In this document: piece after piece, positions 10,133 to 19,712 of the stretch | How the letters are laid out: each line of letters starts with the position of its first letter | How positions within the stretch are numbered: position 1 is the stretch's first letter | Source: an uncultured Saprospiraceae bacterium | GTDB taxonomy: Bacteria; Bacteroidota; Bacteroidia; Chitinophagales; Saprospiraceae | Length of the DNA stretch: 64,000 bases | Assembly (NCBI GenBank): GCA_938007965.1 | Contig: CALLMH010000002.1 | Location: forward strand, 28,394-92,393 | Reading direction: 5' to 3' | Position numbers and translations under genes: made by a program | Notes under the pieces: generated by a model | Seen by the model: the letters and a program-made list of their open reading frames with translations, nothing else | Database searches by the model: none | Told to the model about the DNA's origin: nothing

Positions 10133-11476
10133 TTAATGTGGTCTAACCTTCTGCACTTTAGGGATCAATACCCATACTGCGAATAGAGCCGAAGCGGTAA
10201 GACCTGCCCCTACATAAAATGCAGGTGCATAATTCTCTCCTTTTGTCAACCAAGGCACTAAAATTGTAAAGCCAAATACGGCTAATTTAGCGGCCATGCC
10301 TGCAAATCCTGACAACGTTCCTACTGTTTTTTTACTAAACATATCACTAGGTAGAGTTTGTACATTTCCTATAGATGTCTGGAATCCAAATAGGATTATT
10401 GCCATTATGATTACAGCGGCAGAGGGAGAATCCATCGTTACGCCTACCAAATTTAACACAGAATTACTAAAAGATGCAAAAGAAGCTGGATCAATCAGCA
10501 GAAAGAATGATGGAAACATAATCAAACAGCCAAGTGTGATTACCCATTTACGTGTTTTGTTGACACTCCATCCTTTTTTGATATTCTTTTGTGCTAGAAG
10601 ACCACCAAACCAAGCACCCAACATAGCTCCTACGTAGGGTACCCAACCATAGATACCGATAGTCTTGACATCCATACCATATACACCATTAAGATAGATA
10701 GGGATCCATGCTACAAATAACCACCATATCGGATCTATTGCTGCTGAGGCCATGATTACACCCCAACTTTCTTTGTGTCCGAATAATTCTAATGTGTTAG
10801 GATTATATTCTTCTTTATTCTCTATGTCCTGCTCAGTTATCTGTCCACTTAGGATGTAGGCTTTTTCTTCTTCAGATATATTTGGGTGATATTCTGGCGG
10901 TGCTTTTACGATCAAAAACCACGGAATCAACCATAATAGACCGATCAGACCCACAAGAATAAAAATCATCTGCCAACTCAAGTATACGGTCATCAATGCG
11001 ATCAAGGGAATAGCTACAATACCACCTATAGCAGCTCCAGAATTGAAGAGTCCTTGGGCAAATGCTCTTTCATGTGCGGGAAACCATTCGGCATTTCCTT
11101 TTGCAGCACCTGGCCAGTTACCAGCTTCTGCCAAACCTAAAACAGATCTGAATATGGCAAAGGACAAAGCACCAGTCGCAAATGCATGCAGCGCTGTCGC
11201 TATAGACCATACTCCGATGGATATTGCAAATCCAATCCTCGTTCCTATCCAGTCGAATATTTTTCCGAAGAGAGCTTGTCCCCCTGCATAGAAGAATATG
11301 AAACTACTTGTGATTATAGCGTATATTTCTTTTCTACCATCTGCATCCATATCGGGATACATTGATTGTGCGATATCAGGCCATAAAACACCTAGCGCTT
11401 GTCTATCTATATAATTTATGACAGCCGCTAATGCTATTAGACCTATAACCCACCATCTTAATCCTTTACTATTCAT
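10133..11476 (-). CDS. MFS transporter, hexuronate/ACS-family type
   Basis: About 12 hydrophobic segments; N-terminal WWVIGLIALAAVINYIDRQALGVLWPDI typical of ExuT/GudP-like MFS; LAEAGNWPGAAKGNAEWFPAHERAFAQGLFNSGAAIGGI. Confidence 0.9.
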   Translation of the reverse strand: MNSKGLRWWVIGLIALAAVINYIDRQALGVLWPDIAQSMYPDMDADGRKEIYAIITSSFIFFYAGGQALFGKIFDWIGTRIGFAISIGVWSIATALHAFATGALSFAIFRSVLGLAEAGNWPGAAKGNAEWFPAHERAFAQGLFNSGAAIGGIVAIPLIALMTVYLSWQMIFILVGLIGLLWLIPWFLIVKAPPEYHPNISEEEKAYILSGQITEQDIENKEEYNPNTLELFGHKESWGVIMASAAIDPIWWLFVAWIPIYLNGVYGMDVKTIGIYGWVPYVGAMLGAWFGGLLAQKNIKKGWSVNKTRKWVITLGCLIMFPSFFLLIDPASFASFSNSVLNLVGVTMDSPSAAVIIMAIILFGFQTSIGNVQTLPSDMFSKKTVGTLSGFAGMAAKLAVFGFTILVPWLTKGENYAPAFYVGAGLTASALFAVWVLIPKVQKVRPH

Positions 11477-11506
11477 GCTTTTGGAATTAATTCTATTACT
11501 GAAATT

Positions 11507-11881
11507 CTAATTTTTATCGCTAAAGTATGCTACACCAGACCCGTCTAAGAAGTCTTCTCTGACAGGGCTAAAAGTATCTATCAATTTCCCTTCTTCTAGG
11601 CAGACTGCGCTGTGTAGTAGATTTGGTTCTATATAGACCCCATCTCCAGCCGTCACAATTTGTTTCACCCCATCTATCTCAAATTCAAATTTTCCTGAAA
11701 CACAATAAGTCGCCTGCGTATGGAAGTGTTGATGTGGTGAGCCGAGTGCTCCCTTTTCAAATTTCACCAAGACCATCATGATCTGATTGTCATATCCTAA
11801 GAATTTCCTAGACACTCCTCCCCCGAGTTCTTCCCATTCCATCTTATCTGTTAGGATGTATTTTTCGCTATTTCTCTTCAT
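11507..11881 (-). CDS. kdgF: Cupin-domain protein, KdgF-like (unsaturated uronate linearisation)
   Basis: 124 aa cupin with GSPHQHFHTQATYCVSGKFEFEIDG and GDGVYIEPNLLHSAVCLEEGKLIDTFSPVREDFL; in operon with lyase, MFS and SDR. Confidence 0.82.
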   Translation of the reverse strand: MKRNSEKYILTDKMEWEELGGGVSRKFLGYDNQIMMVLVKFEKGALGSPHQHFHTQATYCVSGKFEFEIDGVKQIVTAGDGVYIEPNLLHSAVCLEEGKLIDTFSPVREDFLDGSGVAYFSDKN

Positions 11882-11977
11882 GTTTTTTCCGTTTTATTAT
11901 TCTATTTTTTTATTCACTTCATGATTGATAGAGTATTCCCTTACGGTAGCTATAATCTATAATCGGTGGATACGAGA

Positions 11978-14017
11978 CTACTTATTTGGTTTGGTACTTT
12001 CACCTATCGTTGCTTCTTTGAACCATACCTCAGTGTAGCTGCCGTTGGCATATTGCTTGGCGATATCTCCACCATAAATCTCGGCACCTGTACACCAGAC
12101 GATATTTTTCTCAGGGTCTTTACCGTTCGTCTGATTATATGCACCTTGCTTGAAGTAGTTGAGTTCGCCACTGTAGGCGTTCTCTCGTTCTACACCATCC
12201 TGACCCATAGGGACGAATAGTTTTTGTGTTTGCTCAGGGATGTCAGCTTTCGTGGTGTACTCTGACTGTAATAAGTTCTTAGCAAATGTCTTAGTCTCAT
12301 GTCCTTCACTAGAAAAAGTAAGATACATTATGCCTTCATGGACATTGACTTCGTAGCTGAAAGGTTCACTCAGTTTGATTCCATCTTTTGGTTCTGCGGG
12401 ATATTCATCGGGTCCAGAGCCTACTACTGACATGTCATGTCCCCAGATAGGGTAGGAGTAGTCCCATCTTCCACCATTATCATCTCCAGCGGTATTGATT
12501 TCATAATTCCAGAATACAGATCCTTTTTCATGTCCTGGAAACTTCTTGTAGAATAATTTGAAAGGTTCATTCTCATGTCCTTCGCCACTATGGATCTGAC
12601 CGACTACGACGGAGTAAGACGCTGCGACTCTTGCATCGCCAGTTGTAGATACATGCATTACTTTGCATGTGCCCGTAAGTTTGCCTCCATCCTCTGGTAT
12701 CCACTCTCTTTTTTCATGGAGTTCACTTCTTGTATTGCTAGAGTTTTTTGATGTTACACCAGAATTTGGTGTTTTATAGGCTACCCAACGCATCGTTCCG
12801 TCTATGACCGTATAGAAGAAGTCTTTATGTTCGAATTTTTCTAAGTCTTTGACATGTGTTCCATCGCCTAATAGCATTTTGAATTTGTTCATAAATGGTA
12901 TAACTTCATGAGGGTATACTGTTTTCTTGCTCAAGCCGTCATTAGCGGCAAAGTAACCATCATTTGATATTGCATCTTCTGAGATTTCGATACTCGATTC
13001 TTTGAACCATACTTCGGCATAGTTCCCGTCCGCATATTGTTTTTGTATATCTCCACCGTGGGTTTCTGCACCAGCGCACCATACCATGTTTACGACAGGG
13101 TCTTTTCCGTTGGTTTGATTGTAACATCCTTGTTTGAAGAATAGTCCCTCGCCCGTATAAGCCTCTTCTTTTTCTACTCCGTCTTGACCTATCTGGCCAA
13201 ATAGTTTTTTTGCTTGTTCAGGCATATCATCTTTAGTAGAATATTCTGATTGCACTATATTTTTGGTGAATGTTTTTGTTTCGTGTCCTTCACTACTGAA
13301 TTTCAAGTTCATGATACCGTTCTTTACGACTACTTCATAACTCATTTCTTCGCCTAATTTGATACCATCTTTTGGTTCTGGTGGGAAGTCTGAATCACTC
13401 GTTCCTACCACTGACATATCGTAACCCCATATAGGGTATGAGTAATCCCATCTGCCGGAGTTGTCATCACCAGCGGTATTGATTTCATAATTCCAGAATA
13501 CAGACCCTTTGGTATGACCAGGAAATTTCTTGTAGAACAATTTGAATGGTTCATTTTCATGTCCATCGGCACTGTGGATTTGACCTATTACAACTGAGTA
13601 GGATGCAGCGACTCTAGGGTTACCAGTCTTTGATACATTCATTACTTTACAGGTACCTGTCAATTTATTTTCTGAGAGCGCAGACCATTTTTTTGATTGG
13701 GCCAATTCTGTCCTTGTATTATTAGATGTGCCGTGAGTATTACCTGCATTAGGAGTCTTATATACTACCCAATCCTGCTCGTCCTTATTGACAGTATAGA
13801 AAAAATCTTTATTTTCGAAATCAATTGGATGTCCTACATTTGTACCATCGCCTAGTATTAATTTGTAATTATCGAATATATCGAAAGTACTGCTCGGATA
13901 TGTAGTCTGTGTATTGCTATCGATCGATGAGAGGCTATTATGCTTACAAGAGCTGGTAGAAAGTATAATTACGAATAATGCTGAGCATACTAGTAATGGA
14001 TATTTATTTAAGTTCAT
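11978..14017 (-). CDS. Lipoprotein with two tandem PL7-type alginate lyase domains
   Basis: Lipobox-like SALFVIILSTSSCKH; PL7 motifs in each half: RTELAQ/RSELHE, VVIGQIHS/VVVGQIHS, FFKQGCYNQ/YFKQGAYNQ; halves align over about 300 aa. Confidence 0.87.
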   Translation of the reverse strand: MNLNKYPLLVCSALFVIILSTSSCKHNSLSSIDSNTQTTYPSSTFDIFDNYKLILGDGTNVGHPIDFENKDFFYTVNKDEQDWVVYKTPNAGNTHGTSNNTRTELAQSKKWSALSENKLTGTCKVMNVSKTGNPRVAASYSVVIGQIHSADGHENEPFKLFYKKFPGHTKGSVFWNYEINTAGDDNSGRWDYSYPIWGYDMSVVGTSDSDFPPEPKDGIKLGEEMSYEVVVKNGIMNLKFSSEGHETKTFTKNIVQSEYSTKDDMPEQAKKLFGQIGQDGVEKEEAYTGEGLFFKQGCYNQTNGKDPVVNMVWCAGAETHGGDIQKQYADGNYAEVWFKESSIEISEDAISNDGYFAANDGLSKKTVYPHEVIPFMNKFKMLLGDGTHVKDLEKFEHKDFFYTVIDGTMRWVAYKTPNSGVTSKNSSNTRSELHEKREWIPEDGGKLTGTCKVMHVSTTGDARVAASYSVVVGQIHSGEGHENEPFKLFYKKFPGHEKGSVFWNYEINTAGDDNGGRWDYSYPIWGHDMSVVGSGPDEYPAEPKDGIKLSEPFSYEVNVHEGIMYLTFSSEGHETKTFAKNLLQSEYTTKADIPEQTQKLFVPMGQDGVERENAYSGELNYFKQGAYNQTNGKDPEKNIVWCTGAEIYGGDIAKQYANGSYTEVWFKEATIGESTKPNK

Positions 14018-14155
14018 ATTTATTTTGATAGGTAGATAGCGAAGAGTTGTCAGCTGAAATTGATGTTTTATGTCAATTGGTGTGTTTAAGTGTTTGATCA
14101 GTTCGAAGCTATCTGTTTTTTATTGGAAAGCTATGGATTTGTATTCGGGTTAATG

Positions 14156-14866
14156 CTATATGAGATTACTAGATTTCTTGCTAAAGTTAACAATGTCTCT
14201 CATGTGGTTCTTCATAGCTTTTTTGGCTGATTTAGGATCTTGGTTAATAATAAAGTTGAGTATTTGTCTATGCTCTTGGACAGTTTTGTCAGTTTGTTCG
14301 GTAGAACATACTTTAAAACGATTGAAATTTTTTACAATGTCAGGAGTAATAATAAGCATGAGGGATTTAAGTACTGTGTTCCCACTTGATTCTGCAATTT
14401 TTAGATGAAACAAAAGATCTTCTTCTACTGCCGATTCACCTTTTATTACTTTCTTTTCGTAGGCATCAAGCGCTTTCGTTAAGCTTATGATATCATCCGC
14501 AGTTCTTCTTTCGGCTGCTTTTCCCGCAGAATTTATTTCGAGGATGGCCCGAGTCTCTACTAGAGAATGAAAATCAGAATCTTCGATGTTGAGTACGTCA
14601 GTAATTAGACCTTCGAGTGCTACGATACCCATACCTGCTATCACTGTGCCAGATTGCGGTCTGGTCCTTACGATTCCATAGAATTCTAATTTTCTGATGG
14701 CATCCCTTACCACGGATCTGCCTACTCCAAATGTTTCTGCTAGTTTTCTTTCGGGAGGTAGCCTATCTCCTGGTTTTAATTGACCTGTCGTTATTAAATT
14801 TCTTATTTGTTTAATAATTAGATCACTATGAGCTACTGTTTTGATTTCATTGAAGTTCTGTAACAT
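14156..14866 (-). CDS. GntR-family transcriptional regulator, FadR/FCD subfamily
   Basis: N-terminal wHTH IRNLITTGQLKPGDRLPPERKLAETFGVGRSVVRDAIRKLEFYGIVRTRPQSGTVI and FCD-like C-terminal helices (LVETRAILEINSAGKAAERR...HRQILNFIINQDPKSAKKAMKNHM). Confidence 0.92.
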   Translation of the reverse strand: MLQNFNEIKTVAHSDLIIKQIRNLITTGQLKPGDRLPPERKLAETFGVGRSVVRDAIRKLEFYGIVRTRPQSGTVIAGMGIVALEGLITDVLNIEDSDFHSLVETRAILEINSAGKAAERRTADDIISLTKALDAYEKKVIKGESAVEEDLLFHLKIAESSGNTVLKSLMLIITPDIVKNFNRFKVCSTEQTDKTVQEHRQILNFIINQDPKSAKKAMKNHMRDIVNFSKKSSNLI

Positions 14867-14894
14867 AAAAATCCTATTTATTGATCAGTGATTT

Positions 14895-14910
14895 AATTGG
14901 TTGACCAATT
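14895..14910. promoter_or_regulatory. Putative GntR/FadR-type operator upstream of the regulator-led operon
   Basis: Near-perfect palindrome AATTGGTTGACCAATT, 29 bp upstream of the GntR start; same 15-mer at 62994. Confidence 0.7.
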
Positions 14911-15278
14911 CTGAATAATTCAAATTTAGCTAATTATACTGATAATCAAAAAAAATGAAAAAAAAACTATTAAGATAAGTGAAAAATGCGAAAGCATTGT
15001 TTGTTGTGGATAGTGCTTGATATCTTTATTACTTATATTAACTGTATAATAAAAGGTAATTGGTCGCGCAATATTGTGTAAAGTACTAATTGAATATTTA
15101 CTCTTCGAACATCAAAGTGCATACACGTGTATGCATACATATTTAGGTATAGCAAAGTCTGTTTTATTAACTGACATAAGAAATACTACAATTTACTTTA
15201 ATTGGTCTATTGATTTGTTTTTAGTATAGCTTGATGGACCTATTTTGGTAGTTTTGAAATATAATTAAAACAAAAACG

Positions 15279-16145
15279 ATGAAAATAATAGATGATTTAT
15301 TAAATCAAGTAATTGGATACTATGATAACTTCGTGGTCTTCTTGCCTAAGTTGGTTATGGGGATAGTTATTTCTTATATTCTATATTGGATATTGAAAAG
15401 ATTTACAAAGAAGTTTATCAATTATCTAACTGTGAAAACGGACGATAAGTTATTGATTAATTTCTTTGACGGATTGGTGCAGACTGCACTTATTTTATTT
15501 TCTATTTTCTTGTTTTTATACATCATTGGTCAAGCGGGTCTAGCGTCAGGGATACTCGGTGCAGCCACGATATCGTCCGTAGTTATCGGTTTTGCATTTA
15601 AAGATATTGCAGAAAATTTCCTTGCAGGTGTAATCATGGCATTCAATAGACCGTTTCGAACAGGTGACTATATCCAAACTGCGTCTGTAGAGGGAAGTGT
15701 AGTGGAGATGAGTATAAGAGAAACACATCTTAAGACAGTCGATGGCAAGGACGTCTATGTTCCTAATGGCCAAATTGTAAAGAACCCTCTTTACAACTAT
15801 ACGATAGACGGTTTTATAAGAGGAAGTTTTACAGTAGGCGTATCGTACGAATCTGATGTCGAACATGTCAGAAAAACTATCCTCGAGGTAGTCCGGTCTA
15901 TTCCAGGAGTGTTAACAGAGGATAAACTACCTCGTACACATGTTACTAAGTTGAATACGAATACTGTTGATATCGATGTACATTATTGGATAAATACATT
16001 CGACAAGAGATATTCTGGACTAGAAGTGAAGTCTCTAGCTCAGACTAAAGTGTTGGATGCTCTGAATAATGAAAAAGTGGGTATGCCAGCTACAATCATA
16101 GAACTTATCGAACATAGAAACAGTAATGTGGTGAACTCAAAATAG
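15279..16145 (+). CDS. Small-conductance mechanosensitive channel (MscS family)
   Basis: TM helices plus GLASGILGAATISSVVIGFAFKDIAENFLAGVIMAFNRPFRTGDYIQ and VYVPNGQIVKNPLYNY (MscS signature). Confidence 0.93.
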   Translation: MKIIDDLLNQVIGYYDNFVVFLPKLVMGIVISYILYWILKRFTKKFINYLTVKTDDKLLINFFDGLVQTALILFSIFLFLYIIGQAGLASGILGAATISSVVIGFAFKDIAENFLAGVIMAFNRPFRTGDYIQTASVEGSVVEMSIRETHLKTVDGKDVYVPNGQIVKNPLYNYTIDGFIRGSFTVGVSYESDVEHVRKTILEVVRSIPGVLTEDKLPRTHVTKLNTNTVDIDVHYWINTFDKRYSGLEVKSLAQTKVLDALNNEKVGMPATIIELIEHRNSNVVNSK

Positions 16146-16348
16146 TAGATTTAATGAGTGCCGAATTGTAGTATTTAGGAAAACCAAGAATTCTACTGAT
16201 TTAGACAATTTCTCAAAGAAGATAAAAGATAGAAAGCTTGACTTTAGATTAATAAAGGGCGTAGTCCAGAAGTCAGGAGAGCCATGCACCTGTGAGATGC
16301 TATGGTTAAAATCGATATGCGCTAATGTTGTTGAGCGCTAAGTGTAGC

Positions 16349-16415
16349 CTTGACTTATTTGTTTCGTTTCTGTGTAAAGACCGAAAATGAAAGCCTAGCG
16401 GCGAGCGCGATGAAG
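16349..16415 (+). repeat. Copy of degenerate interspersed intergenic repeat (cttgacttaTTTGTTTCGTTTcTGTGT...aaaatgaaagcc..gcggcgag)
   Basis: Aligned by eye with 63492-63554 and with the reverse complement of 52175-52240. Confidence 0.55.
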
Positions 16416-16556
16416 TGCTTAGAAATAGTGCATAATTATTACGATTAAATCATCAAAAAAGGGAAATCCTGTCTGAAGTAAAGCTTTCATAGTCTAGTGA
16501 ATAAGAGGATACGCTGAATAATGGAATGTCCCTAGATTCTTAAGGTCAAAAAAATA

Positions 16557-16582
16557 GAGGTCAAGCACCTCTGCTTGACCTC
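16557..16582 (-). terminator. Intrinsic terminator downstream of DUF4331 genes
   Basis: GAGGTCAAGCA-cctc-TGCTTGACCTC, 11-bp arms; minus-strand T-run (TATTTTTTTGACC). Confidence 0.8.
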
Positions 16583-16634
16583 ATAAAACCCCAAAAACTA
16601 TAATTCTTGATGTAATTTGTATTTTAATTTGAAT

Positions 16635-16660
16635 CCAAATCCTCACTCGTGAGGATTTGG
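16635..16660. terminator. Second hairpin immediately downstream of the DUF4331-T9SS gene
   Basis: CCAAATCCTCA-ctcg-TGAGGATTTGG, 11-bp perfect arms, with further GAATC/GATTC outer pairing. Confidence 0.6.
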
Positions 16661-16685
16661 AAGATTCAAATGTAATAAGGGTGTT

Positions 16686-19619
16686 TTAATTGACTTTCAT
16701 AAATCTTGTTGAATGAGCGAATCTCTCATTGCTTATACTTAATATGTACATTCCATCAGGAAGGGGAGTTACATCTACTGCTTGTGTTGAAGATCCCATT
16801 CTAGTGTTCATCATTACCTTACCGTCGATTGACGTTACAGTAACTTTAGCGTTGTCGAATATTTCAGTCTTTCCATCAATACTTATTGAAAGTGAAGCTG
16901 ATGTCGGATTTGGAAATACACTTATGTCCAGTCTCTCCGCATCTAAGTCTACTACAGCTGTAATTATTCTAAAGTTTTCGCTGAAAATTGCTGATGCTCC
17001 TGGGAAAATTTGATCATATGAAGGAGATACATCTCCACTATCATCAATATTGAATCCGAGGATTCTTCCTCCGCTATTTGCTCTTTCTGCGATGTACATT
17101 GTAGATGAAAAATCATCGTAAGCTACATCTACAGGATTACCAAGAAATGTAGAAGCTCCTTTGATAACTCGCTGTTCATTGAGGCTGATCACTCCATCTG
17201 CAGCTTTTGATGTAAAATCTGTAATAGTTACCATCGCACCATCAGCAGGTTCACTTCCTAAGCCCACATCAGTCAATATCATAATATCTTCTGTCTCTAC
17301 ATATGTAATACCGTGAGTTCTTACGATACCGTCTACAGTTATTCTACTTGTTGCTTCTAGTGGTCCCACAGGCGCATCGAAGAAATCTGCAAATACAGCT
17401 ACATCAGAAGAATTATCTACGATAGCATACAAGTCCTTATCTGTCATATGGATTCCCCAAAGATTGATCGATACATCATGTGTCTTGTCTAGAGTGATTT
17501 CTGTCGGACTTATTGTGTAGGTGATGAATCTATTTACCATCCCATTGTTATCACTTGCGTCTTGAGCGACTACTAATTTGTCACCTAACACTGCGATCTC
17601 ACGACCATTAACGAAGTCAGATGAAGATGTTGCTGTTAATTGTGGATCATCGCCATTTCTGATACTTTCTAATACATTACTATATGCATTGATCACGTTT
17701 TCAGTTCTGTTTAATTGGTACAGCACGTCTGATTCTTCATCGTAGTGAATACCGTCAGCATCCATAGCTTGAGATGAGAAGTTTGTCAATCTGATCGTTT
17801 CATTTTCTAGTCGATCGAAGACACCTACGAATCCTTCCGTATTACTAGAAGCAAAGAATGTAGATAATATAACTTCTTCTACAGGATCAACGATGATAAT
17901 CTCTCCACTACATCCACCAGTTGCGCTGAATGGTTGCGCCACATATGGGAAACTGTTGAGGAATGGTCTGTCATTTTCTTCCACACCAGTTGTATATGTC
18001 AATACATTCAACAAATCTTCAGTTACTGGAGAAGGTGAAGCAAACGGATCGAAATCATCATACCATAATCCAACTGCCGCTAGTACGACACCACCTACAG
18101 CTTGTAATTCGATTCTAGTTACATCATCTTCTAGTCTTCTACCATTAGGGAATCCGTCCATGTTAGGGATGAATTCTAGATCAGTCGTCGTATTGAATGG
18201 TGCTACAGTAAGACCTATCGCTGCTGCCTGTACCAATCCCAAAGAAGAGAAGTTCGGATCGTCTCTAGGGGTCGGAGGTACGGCCATATTTAATCTCAAC
18301 ATATCTCCACCGTTTGGTAAGAAGTTGTTGATAAATGGCTTTCCTGCTGCCATAGGGTTTCCTCCTTTACCTGTTGCTAATTGATATGGGATAGCATTCG
18401 GTACTCCCGTGTGGAATATTGGCCATAAATCTACAGATCTAGGTTTACCAGGGATAAGTAGTAAACTGCCAAATGCTTCGAATGCAGTTCCAGACACATC
18501 GCCATCGGCTAGTGCTGATACACCATCTCCTCCATTTGAGAAGTTGAATGCTCCGAGAGATGCTTTTTGGATTCTCAATGGTCCAAATGCAGGCACTGCA
18601 CCACCGAATTGGTCATCATCCATATATAGAGCTAATTCAGGATTATAGAAAAATTCGTCCATCTCTGTTTCTGCTAACTCTTCGTAAGGAGTAATCGCAT
18701 TCCAGAAATCTTTATATCCTATTGGAATCACTGCTTCATTTGTTAATGGCATTCCTAATCTAGACACTTGTACCCAGTCTCCTGAGTATTCTGGAGAACC
18801 TGTTACTGATATCGTCTGCATAGCGGGTCTTGAGGCAGAAGCCCATACACCGATCACATAATCAGGATCTAGGATATTGGTAGGTGTTGCTGGTGCTCCA
18901 GCTTTAAGCAAAGTAGATATCGGTACTTGTATCGCTATGGTAGATACATTGTAACATCCAGTTCCGTCTACAGGCGTTCCACTTTGTCTAGGTGCGTCAC
19001 CAAGATCAAATATACCACCAAGGTCTACGAAGAAAGGATCATCACTCGGCCCAGCGAACACGGTTTCACCAGTCGAAGCCGTTGTGATCGCTCCACTCCA
19101 TAGTTCGTCATAAGTAGTAGCTAATCCAGCTCCACCCTCTATGGATCTATTACCGATATTATTTGGCGGTACGATACCATTCTCTACTATCGTGGTGAAA
19201 GTAGCTCCACCATCCATACTTCTCTCTAATGTGTAGGTAGCCTTTTGATTCTGCTTGCCTAATCTGATGTTGAAGAATGTGGTAGGATCTTCATTTTCTA
19301 TATTAAATGTAAATCTGTAAGTAACTTCATCTCCTACTATTGATGCATCATTATCTACATGTATTTCATATCTGATATTCTCTCCGAAGGTATAGTAGTT
19401 CGGTGCACCTTGTGGCAATTGGAATGGGATATAAGTTGCGATCAATGTAACCATGTCTGGATTATCAGGTGATCGGAATGCATATACATCTACATTATCA
19501 GCTAGTGGGTCATTAGAGATGAGTGGTGCTTCTCTGTGACTTGATGCCATTACTGTGGCAGCTGTAATCATCACTAGCACGAAGCTTAAGATGAGTTGTT
19601 TTATGTTAAATTTTTTCAT
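16686..19619 (-). CDS. DUF4331 protein with C-terminal propeller-like region and T9SS type A sorting domain
   Basis: MASSHREAPLISNDPLADNVDVYAFRSPDNPDMVTLIATY (DUF4331 N-terminus); C-terminal DISVFPNPTSASLSISID...LPDGMYILSISNERFAHSTRFMKVN (T9SS CTD). Confidence 0.88.
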   Translation of the reverse strand: MKKFNIKQLILSFVLVMITAATVMASSHREAPLISNDPLADNVDVYAFRSPDNPDMVTLIATYIPFQLPQGAPNYYTFGENIRYEIHVDNDASIVGDEVTYRFTFNIENEDPTTFFNIRLGKQNQKATYTLERSMDGGATFTTIVENGIVPPNNIGNRSIEGGAGLATTYDELWSGAITTASTGETVFAGPSDDPFFVDLGGIFDLGDAPRQSGTPVDGTGCYNVSTIAIQVPISTLLKAGAPATPTNILDPDYVIGVWASASRPAMQTISVTGSPEYSGDWVQVSRLGMPLTNEAVIPIGYKDFWNAITPYEELAETEMDEFFYNPELALYMDDDQFGGAVPAFGPLRIQKASLGAFNFSNGGDGVSALADGDVSGTAFEAFGSLLLIPGKPRSVDLWPIFHTGVPNAIPYQLATGKGGNPMAAGKPFINNFLPNGGDMLRLNMAVPPTPRDDPNFSSLGLVQAAAIGLTVAPFNTTTDLEFIPNMDGFPNGRRLEDDVTRIELQAVGGVVLAAVGLWYDDFDPFASPSPVTEDLLNVLTYTTGVEENDRPFLNSFPYVAQPFSATGGCSGEIIIVDPVEEVILSTFFASSNTEGFVGVFDRLENETIRLTNFSSQAMDADGIHYDEESDVLYQLNRTENVINAYSNVLESIRNGDDPQLTATSSSDFVNGREIAVLGDKLVVAQDASDNNGMVNRFITYTISPTEITLDKTHDVSINLWGIHMTDKDLYAIVDNSSDVAVFADFFDAPVGPLEATSRITVDGIVRTHGITYVETEDIMILTDVGLGSEPADGAMVTITDFTSKAADGVISLNEQRVIKGASTFLGNPVDVAYDDFSSTMYIAERANSGGRILGFNIDDSGDVSPSYDQIFPGASAIFSENFRIITAVVDLDAERLDISVFPNPTSASLSISIDGKTEIFDNAKVTVTSIDGKVMMNTRMGSSTQAVDVTPLPDGMYILSISNERFAHSTRFMKVN

Positions 19620-19712
19620 TTGTTATATTTTATATTGAAATAGCTTTTTAGAAAAGAATTAAAGTCCACATTCTAAGTGCTATCTATTTTAGATTTGATA
19701 ATTTTGAAGATC

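Noticed and set aside
11966-12220. 84-aa plus-strand ORF at the end of the tandem PL7 gene
   Set aside because: Entirely antisense to the PL7 coding sequence; no independent evidence.
14055-14100. Possible third GntR operator (tcaattggtgtgtttaag) upstream of the tandem PL7 gene
   Set aside because: Only one half-site (ATTGGT) is present; the second half does not match ACCAAT.
15057-15215. ATTGGT half-sites upstream of mscS (taattggtcgcgcaat, taattggtctattgat)
   Set aside because: Second half-sites are poor, and the sequence is AT-rich, so chance half-site matches are expected.
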